Below, piece after piece: positions 34,719 to 43,688 of a stretch of DNA of 64,000 bases (the first letter of the stretch is position 1; the number at the start of each line of letters is the position of its first letter). The notes below the pieces were generated by a model. The model saw nothing but the letters and a program-made list of their open reading frames with translations. It was not told where the DNA came from and did no database searches. A program made the position numbers and the translations under genes. Source of the stretch: Micromonospora sp. WMMA1947 (GTDB lineage: Bacteria; Actinomycetota; Actinomycetes; Mycobacteriales; Micromonosporaceae); NCBI RefSeq assembly GCF_027497355.1, contig NZ_CP114909.1:5227001-5291000 (forward strand), in the 5' to 3' direction.

Positions 34719-36146
34719 ATGCCCAGATCCAGATCAGTCAATGCCATATTGGCGTCCGCAGGTGCCGCGCTGCTCGCGTCGGCGACCGTCGCCGTGGCGC
34801 TGCCCGCCGGCGCGGCCGCCGCCGGCTGCTCGGTGAACTACGCGATCCCGTCGCAGTGGCAGGGCGGCTTCGGCGCCAACGTCACCATCACGAACCTCGG
34901 CGACCCGGTGTCGAGCTGGACGCTGACGTGGTCCTTCGGCGCCGGGCAGACGGTGACCCAGTCGTGGAACACGAGCCTGACCCAGAGCGGGTCCGCGGTG
35001 ACCGCGCGCAACGTCGACTACAACGGGTCGATCCCGACGAACGGCAGCACGTCGTTCGGATTCAACGGCTCCTGGACCGGCAGCAACCCGGTGCCGACCA
35101 GCTTCGCGCTCAACGGGGTGACCTGCACCGGCGGCACCACCACGCCGACCGGCGGCCCGACCGGCGCTCCGACCACCGCGCCACCCACCACGGCGCCGCC
35201 GACCACCGCGCCGCCCACGACGCCCCCGCCGGGTAACACGTGCAGCCTGCCGTCGTCGTACCGGTGGTCCTCGACCGGTGTGCTGGCGCAGCCGCGCTCG
35301 GGTTGGGTGTCGTTGAAGGACTTCACGGTGGTGCCCTACAACGGTCAGCACCTGGTCTACGCCACCACGCACGACACCGGCACGAGGTGGGGGTCGATGA
35401 ACTTCGGGCTGTTCTCCAACTGGTCGCAGATGGCCTCGGCGTCGCAGAACGCGATGTCGTCCGGCACCGTCGCGCCCACCCTGTTCTACTTCGCGCCCCG
35501 CAACATCTGGGTTCTGGCCTACCAGTGGGGGCCGACCGCCTTCTCCTACCGCACGTCGAACGACCCGACGAACCCGAACGGATGGTCGTCGGCGCAGCCG
35601 CTGTTCACCGGCAGCATCTCCGGCTCCGGAACCGGCCCGATCGACCAGACGCTGATCGCCGACGACCAGAACATGTACCTGTTCTTCGCCGGTGACAACG
35701 GCAAGATCTACCGCTCCAGCATGCCGATCGGGAACTTCCCCGGCAGCTTCGGATCGAACTACACCACGATCATGTCGGACTCCACGAACAACCTGTTCGA
35801 GGCCGTGCAGGTCTACAAGCTGCAGGGCCAGACCCGCTACCTGATGATCGTCGAGGCCATCGGCTCCCAGGGCCGCTACTTCCGGTCCTTCACCGCCACC
35901 AGCCTGGGCGGATCGTGGACGCCGCAGGCCGCCACCGAGTCCAACCCGTTCGCCGGCAAGGCCAACAGCGGCGCCACCTGGACCAACGACATCAGCCACG
36001 GCGAACTGATCCGCACCACCGCCGACCAGACCTTCACCGTCGACCCCTGCAACCTCCAACTGCTCTACCAGGGCCGCTCCCCCAACTCCGGCGGCGACTA
36101 CGGCCTCCTGCCCTACCGACCCGGACTGCTCACCCTCCAGCGCTGA
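34719..36146 (+). CDS. Secreted alpha-L-arabinofuranosidase, GH62, with N-terminal CBM2
   Basis: 475 residues. Signal peptide 1-35, CBM2 36-138 ([15 protein letters not shown], Trp in SWTLTW), a PPTTA repeat linker (145-171), GH62 five-bladed propeller 178-475. Catalytic residues by family position: base Asp201 (LKDFTVV), pKa-modulating Asp309 (GPIDQTL) and acid Glu361 (LFEAVQV). GH62 enzymes remove arabinose from arabinoxylan. Start at 34719 after AGGAGGT. The GH30 gene follows by 26 bp, so both are probably co-transcribed under the CebR-like operator. Confidence 0.95.
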   Translation: MPRSRSVNAILASAGAALLASATVAVALPAGAAAAGCSVNYAIPSQWQGGFGANVTITNLGDPVSSWTLTWSFGAGQTVTQSWNTSLTQSGSAVTARNVDYNGSIPTNGSTSFGFNGSWTGSNPVPTSFALNGVTCTGGTTTPTGGPTGAPTTAPPTTAPPTTAPPTTPPPGNTCSLPSSYRWSSTGVLAQPRSGWVSLKDFTVVPYNGQHLVYATTHDTGTRWGSMNFGLFSNWSQMASASQNAMSSGTVAPTLFYFAPRNIWVLAYQWGPTAFSYRTSNDPTNPNGWSSAQPLFTGSISGSGTGPIDQTLIADDQNMYLFFAGDNGKIYRSSMPIGNFPGSFGSNYTTIMSDSTNNLFEAVQVYKLQGQTRYLMIVEAIGSQGRYFRSFTATSLGGSWTPQAATESNPFAGKANSGATWTNDISHGELIRTTADQTFTVDPCNLQLLYQGRSPNSGGDYGLLPYRPGLLTLQR

Positions 36147-36172
36147 GCCGACCGATCGAGGAGAGAGGTCCG

Positions 36173-37903
36173 ATGAGAAGGCACAGAACGACCCGTACCG
36201 CGGTGTTGTCGGCCGGGGCCGTCCTGCTGGCGTCGACCGCGATGGCCGCGGCGCTGCCGGCCGGGGCGGCGGCCGCCGGCTGCGCGGTCACCTACGCCGT
36301 GTCGTCGCAGTGGCAGGGCGGCTTCGGCGCGAACGTCACAGTCACCAACCTCGGTGACCCGGTCAACGGCTGGACGCTCACCTGGTCCTACGCCGCCGGC
36401 CAGACCGTCACCCAGGCGTGGAACGCCACGGTGACCCAGAGCGGAGCGGCTGTCACCGCCCGCAACGTCGACTACAACGGGTCCATCCCCACCAACGGCA
36501 CCACGTCGTTCGGCTTCAACGGGGCCTGGACCAGCAGCAACCCCGCACCGACGAGCTTCGCGCTCAACGGGGTGACCTGCACCGGCGGCACGACGCCGAC
36601 GTCGCCGTCCACCTCGCCGTCCACGTCGCCGACGATTTCGCCGACCACCTCACCGAGCACCCCGCCGCCCACCGGGGCGGCGGACATCACCGTCGACACC
36701 GCCAGCCGCTACCAGACCATCGACGGGTTCGGCGCCGCGGTGTCGATCTGGGGCGGCGCCTGGTCGACGGCCGAGACGCAGACGCTCGTCGGGCTCGGCC
36801 CCAACCAGCTCGGCCTGTCCATCGTGCGTACCGGCATCTCGCCGGTGTCCGGCGAGTGGGGCACCCAGGTCAGCGCGCTGCGCACGGCGAAGTCGTACGG
36901 GTCGAACGTGAAGATCATGGCGTCGCCGTGGACCGCCCCGGCGGCCTGGAAGACGAACAACAGCCGGATCAACGGTGGCAAGCTGCGCACCGACTACTAC
37001 GACGACTACGCCAACCACCTCAACAGCTACGTCCAGTACATGCGCAACCAGGGCGTGACGATCGACGTCACGTCCGTGCAGAACGAGCCGGACTGGCACC
37101 CGGACTACGACTCGATGGACTGGAGCGGCACCGAACTCCAGACCTTCGTCCGGGAACAGGGCGCCAAGGTGCAGAACACCAAGCTGATGGTCGCCGAGGC
37201 GGTGAACCTGAACTACGGCTACACCGACCCGACGCTCAACGACGCGGCCGCCCGCAACAACATCGGCTACATCGGCGGGCACCTCTACGGCACCGAGGCG
37301 TCCGGCCGGCTGAAGCCGTACACGCTGGCGCAGCAGTACAACAAGCCGGTGTGGATGACCGAGTGGAACCTGCACGAGGCCGACGGCGGCGGCTCCAACA
37401 TCTGGGGCAACCCGGCCAACGCCGCGGCCTGGAACGAGACGCTCGACGACATCATGCGCACCGTGCACAAGTCGATGGAGTCGAACTGGAGCGCGTACGT
37501 CTGGTGGTACGGCAAGCGCTACTACTCGTTCATCGGTGACGGCGAGTCCGCGTACGGCACGGTGGCGGGCGCGCCGCTCAAGCGCGGGTACGCGTTCTCG
37601 CAGTACGCGAAGTACGTGCGGCCCGGCTACCAGCGGGTCGCCCTCACCAAGAGCTCGAAGGCGTCGCCGCTGGAGGTGACGGCCTATTCCGGCGACGGGA
37701 AGGTCACGCTGGTGATCCTCAACCGGTCGACCAGCGCGGTGAACAACGCGATCATCCAGGCGCCGCAGAACGTCAGCCGGGCGGAGTACGTGGCCACGTC
37801 GCAGAACGCCAGCGCGGCGAGCCAGCCGGTGGGCGTGAACGGCAACCAGGTGACGGTGAGCGTCGGCGCACGGAGCATCTCCACCGTCGTGCTCACCCTC
37901 TGA
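36173..37903 (+). CDS. Secreted GH30 glycoside hydrolase with N-terminal CBM2
   Basis: 576 residues. Signal peptide 1-35, CBM2 36-138, Ser/Thr/Pro linker 141-167, GH30 catalytic barrel and side beta-sandwich 170-576. Acid/base is Glu305 ([10 protein letters not shown]), nucleophile Glu397 (VWMTEWN). It resembles xylan-active GH30 proteins (glucuronoxylanase group), but other specificities in the family are possible. GAGGAGAGAGG precedes the ATG. The CBM2 is a near copy of that in the upstream GH62, and the two enzymes would cooperate on arabinoglucuronoxylan. Confidence 0.92.
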   Translation: MRRHRTTRTAVLSAGAVLLASTAMAAALPAGAAAAGCAVTYAVSSQWQGGFGANVTVTNLGDPVNGWTLTWSYAAGQTVTQAWNATVTQSGAAVTARNVDYNGSIPTNGTTSFGFNGAWTSSNPAPTSFALNGVTCTGGTTPTSPSTSPSTSPTISPTTSPSTPPPTGAADITVDTASRYQTIDGFGAAVSIWGGAWSTAETQTLVGLGPNQLGLSIVRTGISPVSGEWGTQVSALRTAKSYGSNVKIMASPWTAPAAWKTNNSRINGGKLRTDYYDDYANHLNSYVQYMRNQGVTIDVTSVQNEPDWHPDYDSMDWSGTELQTFVREQGAKVQNTKLMVAEAVNLNYGYTDPTLNDAAARNNIGYIGGHLYGTEASGRLKPYTLAQQYNKPVWMTEWNLHEADGGGSNIWGNPANAAAWNETLDDIMRTVHKSMESNWSAYVWWYGKRYYSFIGDGESAYGTVAGAPLKRGYAFSQYAKYVRPGYQRVALTKSSKASPLEVTAYSGDGKVTLVILNRSTSAVNNAIIQAPQNVSRAEYVATSQNASAASQPVGVNGNQVTVSVGARSISTVVLTL

Positions 37904-37921
37904 CCGGGGACACGAACAGGG

Positions 37922-37950
37922 GCGGGGGCGGCCGGATCGGCCGCCCCCGC
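37922..37950. terminator. Bidirectional terminator hairpin
   Basis: Perfect 13-bp arms (37922-37934 and 37938-37950), loop GAT, between convergent GH30 and pectate lyase genes. Confidence 0.75.
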
Positions 37951-37962
37951 TCGTCGTGCCTG

Positions 37963-39528
37963 CTAGCTGGCGTACGTCTCGAACTCGCCGACCCTCGGCG
38001 TACCGCTGGAGCTGTTGATCTTGAAGTTGATCTTCTTCAGCGAGGTCGCGCCGAAGGTGATCTGGCCGGCCCCGCTGCCGGAGGCCAGCACCGCGCCGGT
38101 GTCGTTGTTGACGAGCTGCCACGACCCGATCGAACCCGAGGTGCCGGACGGCTCGCGGATGACCACGCGGGACACGGTGGTGGCCGAGCCCCACTTGATC
38201 GAGACGGTGCCGGTCGACCCGGACGGCGACCAGTACGTGCTCAGGTTGCCGTCGCGCACGTTGCCGTAGCTGGTGCCGTCGGCCTTGCTGGACCCGTCGG
38301 CCCCGGCGCCGGAGAGCAGGCTCAGGTTCGTCCCGCCGGACGGCGGCGGGGTGGTCGTCCCGGGTGGCGGCGTGGTGGGGGCGGGCGTGGTCGGCCCCGG
38401 CGTGGTCGGGGCCGGGGACTGCGGCGAGCAGTTCCCGTCGGACACGCGCAGGCCGGTGTTGGGCCCCGCCGTCTGCCGCACGATGTCCGGCACGCAGCTC
38501 GCCGCGTCGAGCCGGTACGAGTACGGGACGCTGACCGTGGTCGTCGACGTCACGTTCGGGCCCGCCGGGTAGTTGTCGCTTCCGGGCGAGGACCAGGTCA
38601 CGTTGTCGAAGATGTTGCCGCTGACCTGCCAGGTGCCGCGCTCGCTGGTGTAGAACGTGCCGAGCACGTCCTTGGAGTTGCGGAAGTAGTTGTTGTCCAC
38701 CTTGGCCCGCGCGCCGGCGCGGGAGTTGATGCCCGACTCGTGCAGCCCGGTGTAGTGGTTGTTGAACATGTGGGCGATGCCGCCGCGCAGCAGCGGCGTA
38801 CGGGAGTCGATGTTCTCGTACAGGTTGTGCTCGAACGTGATGTAGCCGTTGCCGCGGTCGCTCTCACTGGACCCGATGAGGCCGCCGCGACCAGAGTTGC
38901 GCAGGATGCTGTACGACAGCGTCACGTACTGGGTGTCGTCCTTCATGTCGAACAGGCCGTCGTAGCCCTCCGACTCCCCGCCGGACGCCTCCAGCGTCAC
39001 GTGGTCGACCCACACGTTGCGGACGCTGCTCTCCATGCCGATCGCGTCACCGCCGTTGGAGGTGGGCGAGCCGGACTTCTTGACGTTCCGCACCGTCACG
39101 TTCCGGATGATGATGTTGCGGGAGTCGCGGATGTGGATGCCGAGCTGGTCGAAGACGGCGCCGCTGCCCACGCCGATGATGGTGACGTTGCTGATCTGCT
39201 TCAGCTCGATCACGCCGTCCGCGGTGTTGCAGCTCGATCCGGAGACCTTGCTGGTGTTGCCGTGGTTGATGGTCCCGGTCACCTCGATGATGATCGGGGT
39301 GCTGCTGCTGGCCCGGCCGCACAGCGCGGCGTGGATGGCGGTGCCGGTGGTGGCGCGTACGGTCTGCCCGCCCGCACCGCCGGTGGTGCCGCCGTTCTGG
39401 GTGGCGTAGCCGGTGGCGCTGCCGGCCGCCGCCGACGCCTGCGGGGACGGCATCACCACGGCGACGGCGATTCCCACGACCGCCGTGGCCAGTGCCGCGT
39501 GGAGTCGCAGCGCGACTGGTCTTCTCAT
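37963..39528 (-). CDS. Secreted pectate lyase, PL1 family, with C-terminal discoidin-like domain
   Basis: 521 residues. Signal peptide 1-34. The right-handed beta-helix (about 45-365) shows PL1 motifs: NVWVDHVTLE (calcium-site Asp), DGLFDMKDDTQYVTLSY and NIDSRTPLLRGG, with the arginine that acts as base. A Pro/Thr linker (375-400) joins an F5/8-type (CBM32-like) domain, 405-521 (GNVRDGNLSTYWSP). It degrades pectin backbone outside the cell. The promoter carries a LacI-type operator in its spacer, so it is probably sugar-regulated. Confidence 0.93.
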   Translation of the reverse strand: MRRPVALRLHAALATAVVGIAVAVVMPSPQASAAAGSATGYATQNGGTTGGAGGQTVRATTGTAIHAALCGRASSSTPIIIEVTGTINHGNTSKVSGSSCNTADGVIELKQISNVTIIGVGSGAVFDQLGIHIRDSRNIIIRNVTVRNVKKSGSPTSNGGDAIGMESSVRNVWVDHVTLEASGGESEGYDGLFDMKDDTQYVTLSYSILRNSGRGGLIGSSESDRGNGYITFEHNLYENIDSRTPLLRGGIAHMFNNHYTGLHESGINSRAGARAKVDNNYFRNSKDVLGTFYTSERGTWQVSGNIFDNVTWSSPGSDNYPAGPNVTSTTTVSVPYSYRLDAASCVPDIVRQTAGPNTGLRVSDGNCSPQSPAPTTPGPTTPAPTTPPPGTTTPPPSGGTNLSLLSGAGADGSSKADGTSYGNVRDGNLSTYWSPSGSTGTVSIKWGSATTVSRVVIREPSGTSGSIGSWQLVNNDTGAVLASGSGAGQITFGATSLKKINFKINSSSGTPRVGEFETYAS

Positions 39529-39859
39529 GTCGCCTCATTCCTTTTTCGAGCATGCGGGAATTGCCGCCGAGCAGCGGCATTCACCGAATGGGAATAATGA
39601 GGAGCCGCGACGCGATCAGGCGCGCCGCCGGCGAATGTCGTTCATCTGCGAGGCCCGGCCCGCACATGAAACATCGATGTAACGCAATCGTATGAAAGCG
39701 CTTTCCAGGAAGGCAAGGGCTGGCGTTTGCAGGTTTTTTGCACTGCTCCGGCCACCGGGACCGGGAGGGCGCCGCCTTGACGGGACGCGAGATCGATGAT
39801 TGCCTGCACCCCACCCTGACATCGAAGCTCGTCTACCTCATGCCCCCACGAGGAGCGTC
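39529..39859. promoter_or_regulatory. Intergenic region with LacI-type operator in the pectate lyase promoter
   Basis: 331 bp without a gene. For the lyase (reverse strand): TTGCCT (39716-39711), 18-nt spacer, TACGAT (39692-39687). The spacer holds GAAAGCGCTTTC (39694-39705), a perfect 12-bp LacI-type palindrome. ACATCGATGT (39671-39680) is a second palindrome near the start site. On the forward side, AGGAG at 39851-39855 serves the next gene; its promoter was not identified. Confidence 0.7.
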
Positions 39860-41074
39860 ATGCCCCGTTCCCGCAGGACCCGCCCGCTCGCGGCGGTCGC
39901 CGGCGTCGTCGCCGCCGTGCTGGCCGTCTCGCCGGCACCCGCCGCACCACTGACGGCCCCGGCGGCCACCGGCAACACGTGGAGCGCCGACCTCACTGCC
40001 GTCGACTCCGACGACGTCAACGTCCGCTGGACCGGCACGGAACTCCGCCTCGCCGACCCGGCCCACCGACCCGCGGCCCGGCACGGCATCGCGGCCGAGG
40101 GCACGCTCGTCGTCACGCCGCACTCGCTCGCCGTACCGGCCAACCGGGTCCGCGCCGACATCGTCGCGAGCCCCGGCCTCGACGGCGCCGTCGAGGTGGC
40201 GGCGCGTGGCTGGCGGTCGGGCGGGTGGACCGAGTGGCGCTCCGCCGCCGGCGGCGCCGTCTTCGACCAGCCGGTCACCCGGGTGCAGATCCGCGTCGCG
40301 CTCACCGCCGGCCGGCCGGCCGCCGCGCCCGCCCTGCGCCGGGTGCGGCTCACCGCCGACTCGGTCGCCGCCGTCACGGCCGCCACCCCGGGCCTCACCT
40401 ACCGGGTGTACGCCACCCGCGAGGGCCTGGTCGGCGGCACCACCGCCAACGGGCACGTGATCGTCTCCCGGGACCACTTCGTCGCGCTGCCCTCGTTCCG
40501 GGGCCTCGCGCCGAAGAACACCGGCGACTACACCGTGCGGGTCTGCACCACCACCCGCAGCCGCTGCGAGTACGCGCCGGTCTGGGACGTCGGACCGTGG
40601 AACACCAAGGACGACTACTGGAACCCCAGCAGCACCCGGGAGATGTGGAAGGACCTGCCGCAGGGCCGGCCCGAGGCGCAGGCGGCGTACCAGAGCGGCT
40701 ACAACGGGGGCCGGGACCAGTTCGGGCGCGTGGTGGGCAGCCCGGCCGGCATCGACCTCGCCGACGGCACGTTCTGGGACGGCCTGCTGCTGACCGACAA
40801 CGCCTGGGTCGACGTCGCCTACCTCTGGACCGGCACCGGCACCCGGGGCCGGATCGGCAGCGGGCCGCTCAACATCCGCTCCGGCCCGAGCACGAGCAAC
40901 GCCGTCGTCGGCCTGGCCGCCACGTACGCCAACGTGCCGATCGAGTGCTCCGTCACCGGCCAGTCGGTGAGCGGACCGTACCGGACCACCAGCCAGTGGA
41001 ACCGCCTCGCGTCAGGACACTTCGTCAGCCACGCGTACGTCTCCACGGTGACCGGCACCATCGCGCCCTGCTGA
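39860..41074 (+). CDS. Secreted protein with SH3b-like C-terminus, conserved in actinomycetes
   Basis: 404 residues with AGGAG 4 nt before the ATG. Signal peptide 1-29 (ends APAAP). Residues 40-170 form a beta-rich domain. The centre (about 180-330) has a pattern I recall from Streptomyces secreted proteins of unknown role (STREMWKDLPQGRPEAQAAY, AGIDLADGTFWDGL). The last 65 residues look like a bacterial SH3 domain (GPLNIRSGPSTSNAVVG). It may bind the cell wall. The 3' end overlaps the convergent EamA gene by 63 bp. Confidence 0.78.
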   Translation: MPRSRRTRPLAAVAGVVAAVLAVSPAPAAPLTAPAATGNTWSADLTAVDSDDVNVRWTGTELRLADPAHRPAARHGIAAEGTLVVTPHSLAVPANRVRADIVASPGLDGAVEVAARGWRSGGWTEWRSAAGGAVFDQPVTRVQIRVALTAGRPAAAPALRRVRLTADSVAAVTAATPGLTYRVYATREGLVGGTTANGHVIVSRDHFVALPSFRGLAPKNTGDYTVRVCTTTRSRCEYAPVWDVGPWNTKDDYWNPSSTREMWKDLPQGRPEAQAAYQSGYNGGRDQFGRVVGSPAGIDLADGTFWDGLLLTDNAWVDVAYLWTGTGTRGRIGSGPLNIRSGPSTSNAVVGLAATYANVPIECSVTGQSVSGPYRTTSQWNRLASGHFVSHAYVSTVTGTIAPC

Positions 41075-42049
41075 GGCCGGCTCGCCCGGGGCGGGCCGGC
41101 CTGCCGAGAACGGCCCGCCCGGGGCGCGCGCCGGCGTCGCGCCGCTGCGGGTGCGCTGGATGAGCACCACGCAGGCGAGCACCGCACCCGCCACCACCAT
41201 CGCACCGGTCGTGACCGCCTCGCCGAGCAGCACCGCCGACCAGACCAGCGTGAGCACCGGCTGCACGAGCTGGATCTGGCCCACCTTGGCGATGCCGCCC
41301 CGGGCCAGCCCGGCGTACCAGGCGAAGAAGCCGAGGAACATCGACACCACGGTGAGGTAGCCGAACCCGGTCCAGGCGGCGGTGCCGCCCTGCGGCGGGT
41401 GGACGAGAGCGGCCACCACCGTGACCGGCACGGTGACCGGGAGCGACAGCAGCAGCGCCCAGCAGATCGTCCGGGCGCCGCCGAGTTCGCGGGCCAGCCG
41501 GCCGCCCTCGGCGTACCCGAGGCCGCAGAGCACCACGGCGGCGAGCAGGAACAGGTCGGCGAACGACAGCGTCCCGCGCATCGAGCCGCTCGCGGCGAGG
41601 AACGCGAGCACCAGCGCCAGCCCGGCGGCACCGGCGATCCAGAACAGCGGCGGCGGCCGTTCGCCGGCGCGCAGCACCGCGAACACGGCGGTCATCGCGG
41701 GCAGCACGGTGACGACCACGGCGCCGTGCGCCGATGTCTGCGTGGTGAGCGCCAGCGAGGTGAACAGCGGGAAGCCGACCACGACGCCGAGCGCGACGAT
41801 CGACAGCCGTCGCCACTGGTCCCGGGTGGGGCGCGGCGCACCGGTCAGCCGCAGGTAGGCCCACGCGAGCAGCGCCGCGCCGACCGCCCGTCCGAACGCG
41901 ACGAACCAGGGGTCGAGTGCGTGCACCGCGACGCGGGTGGCCGGCAACGACATGCTGAAGGCGAGCACACCCAGCGCGCCCAGTGCGATCCCGGCACCCG
42001 GCTTCGCCGTTACCGCCATCGGTGCAGTAGCGCTACTCTGTGCTCTCAT
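41012..42049 (-). CDS. EamA-family (DMT) transporter
   Basis: About 345 residues, ten hydrophobic segments in two EamA repeats (PATRVAVHALDPWFVAFGRA; FFAWYAGLARGGIAKVGQIQLVQPV). Family members export amino acids or other metabolites. Start is uncertain: ATG 42049, with TACCAT five nt upstream on the same strand, or ATG 42019. With 42049 the start codons of this gene and the MocR gene overlap in CATG. The hydrophilic C-terminal 40 residues run into the 3' end of the neighbouring secreted-protein gene. Confidence 0.88.
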   Translation of the reverse strand: MRAQSSATAPMAVTAKPGAGIALGALGVLAFSMSLPATRVAVHALDPWFVAFGRAVGAALLAWAYLRLTGAPRPTRDQWRRLSIVALGVVVGFPLFTSLALTTQTSAHGAVVVTVLPAMTAVFAVLRAGERPPPLFWIAGAAGLALVLAFLAASGSMRGTLSFADLFLLAAVVLCGLGYAEGGRLARELGGARTICWALLLSLPVTVPVTVVAALVHPPQGGTAAWTGFGYLTVVSMFLGFFAWYAGLARGGIAKVGQIQLVQPVLTLVWSAVLLGEAVTTGAMVVAGAVLACVVLIQRTRSGATPARAPGGPFSAGRPAPGEPASAGRDGAGHRGDVRVADEVS

Positions 42050-42066
42050 GAATGATGGTAGCGCTA
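42010..42066. promoter_or_regulatory. Overlapping divergent promoters with twin TAGCGCTA operators
   Basis: Two copies of TAGCGCTA (42028-42035, 42059-42066) lie 31 bp apart, about three helical turns. Forward: TTACCG (42010-42015), 18 nt, TACTCT (42034-42039), 8 nt to the MocR ATG. Reverse: TACCAT (42060-42055), 5 nt to the EamA ATG at 42049. Each operator overlaps a -10 box. Both genes would be leaderless. Confidence 0.6.
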
Positions 42067-43439
42067 TCGACCGCGTCGTTCGGCACCTGGGTGCCCTGGC
42101 GACCGATGCCGCCCCCGGCACCCGGCTGCCGTCGGTGCGGGAGCTGACCGCGCACCATCACGTCTCCCCCGTCACCGTCGCCGAGGCGACCCGGCGGCTC
42201 GTCGCGGACGGGCTGGTCGAGACACGGCCGGGGCGCGGCGCGTACGTGGCCGCCCGGCGCACCGGAGCGCCACCGGCGGACCTGTCGTGGCAGACGGTCG
42301 CGCTGGGCTCGCGGCGGGGCGGCGAGGAGGAGATGCAGGCGCTACTGGCGCTACCGCCGTCCGGCGCGATTCCGCTGACCGGCGGCTACCTGGACCCGGA
42401 TCTCCAGCCGTCTGCCGCGCTCGGTGCGGCGCTCGCCCGCGCGGCCCGGCAACCGGCCGCGTGGCAGCGCGGCCCGGTCGAGGGACGCGCCGACCTGCGC
42501 GCCTGGTTCGCCCGCGAGGCGGGTGGCGGCCTGCGCGCCGAGGACATGGTGATCTGCCCCGGCGGGCAGGCCGCGCTCTCCTCCACGCTGCGGGCACTCA
42601 CGATGCCCGGGGACACGGTGCTGGTCGAGTCCCCCACCTACCTGGGCGCGCTCGCCGCCGCGCGCGCCGCCGGGTTGCGGGTGGTGCCGGTACCCGCCGA
42701 CACCGACGGGGTACGCCCCGACCAGCTCGCCGCCGCGTTCGCCCGTACCGGCGCCCGCCTGTTCTACTGCCAGCCGCTGTACGCCAACCCGCACGGCGCG
42801 ACGCTCTCCGCCGCCCGGCGCGCCGACGTCGCCGAGGCGGTCCGCGACGCGGACGCGTTCCTGGTCGAGGACGACTACGCCCGCGACCTCACCATCGACG
42901 GCGAGGCCCCGCCACCGCTGGCCGCCGACGACCCGGACGGGCACGTCGTCTACCTGCGCTCGCTCACCAAGTCCACAGCACCCGGCCTGCGGATCGCCGC
43001 GCTCGGCGCGCGCGGACCGGCCGGGGCGCGGCTGCGCGCCGCCCGGCTGCTCGACGACCTCTTCGTCGCCGGGCCGCTGCAACAAGCGGCGCTGGAGTTC
43101 CTCACCGCGCCGGCCTGGGACCGGCACCGCCGTACGCTGCGTCGGGAGCTGCGGGCCCGCCGGGAGGCACTGCTCGCGGCGCTGGACCGGCACCTGCCGT
43201 CGCTGGCGCCGCGCGACGTGCCACGCGGCGGCCTGCACCTGTGGGTACGGCTGCCCGACGGCACCGACGATGTCGCGGTGACAACGACGGCCGCCGCGGC
43301 CGGCGTCACCGTCTTCCCCGGGCGCCCCTGGTACGCGGCCGAACCTCCCGCCCCGCACCTGCGCCTGACGTACGCCGCCGCCCCACCCGACCAGATGGAC
43401 GAGGCGATCCGCCGCCTGTCCACCGCCCTCCCCCACTGA
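42048..43439 (+). CDS. MocR-type regulator (GntR HTH fused to aminotransferase domain)
   Basis: 463 residues. The winged HTH spans 1-72 (LPSVRELTAHHHVSPVTVAEATRRL), then a class I aminotransferase-like domain, about 95-463. The PLP site is present: YCQPLYANPHG, VEDDYARDL and the Schiff-base lysine in RSLTKSTAPGLR. MocR proteins use PLP or an amine adduct as effector (for example PdxR, GabR). Its head-to-head position suggests it controls the EamA transporter, perhaps an exporter of an amino compound. No vitamin B6 gene is nearby. Confidence 0.93.
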   Translation: MNDGSAIDRVVRHLGALATDAAPGTRLPSVRELTAHHHVSPVTVAEATRRLVADGLVETRPGRGAYVAARRTGAPPADLSWQTVALGSRRGGEEEMQALLALPPSGAIPLTGGYLDPDLQPSAALGAALARAARQPAAWQRGPVEGRADLRAWFAREAGGGLRAEDMVICPGGQAALSSTLRALTMPGDTVLVESPTYLGALAAARAAGLRVVPVPADTDGVRPDQLAAAFARTGARLFYCQPLYANPHGATLSAARRADVAEAVRDADAFLVEDDYARDLTIDGEAPPPLAADDPDGHVVYLRSLTKSTAPGLRIAALGARGPAGARLRAARLLDDLFVAGPLQQAALEFLTAPAWDRHRRTLRRELRARREALLAALDRHLPSLAPRDVPRGGLHLWVRLPDGTDDVAVTTTAAAAGVTVFPGRPWYAAEPPAPHLRLTYAAAPPDQMDEAIRRLSTALPH

Positions 43440-43461
43440 CCGGCGGGCTCACACCTCCGTC

Positions 43462-43531
43462 GATCTTGGACTTGTGGTGCCACGTCTTGTCGGCTTCGCC
43501 CCGCTATCAGAGGCGCCACAACTCCAAGATC
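43462..43531. repeat. GATC-ended palindromic element (copy 3)
   Basis: Arms GATCTTGGACTTGTGG (43462-43477) and 43516-43531, 16 bp with one mismatch; loop of 38 bp. It lies 22 bp after the MocR stop. Confidence 0.75.
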
Positions 43532-43570
43532 GCCGTTCGGCCCGGGGCCCCGCACCCATCCCGCTCCATC

Positions 43571-43648
43571 CCCGCGATCTTGCAGTTGGGTGCCCCTCAT
43601 ACCGGGAGTAATCCGGCATCGCGGGGGCCGGAAGTGCAAGATCGCGGG
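43571..43648. repeat. GATC-ended palindromic element (copy 4)
   Basis: Arms 43571-43584 and 43635-43648 (14 bp, perfect, containing GATCTTGCA and its complement). It lies only 40 bp from copy 3. Together the two copies fill most of the 249-bp gap; no gene is seen there. Confidence 0.75.
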
Positions 43649-43688
43649 GGCGGGAGGGGTGGGGCGGGGCGGGGTGGGCGGGGTCGGG

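Noticed and set aside
35150..35235. Short-period GCC/ACC repeats as a possible satellite or CRISPR
   Set aside because: They encode the Pro/Thr linker of the GH62 protein; similar stretches at 48950-49040 and 36600-36660 also encode linkers.
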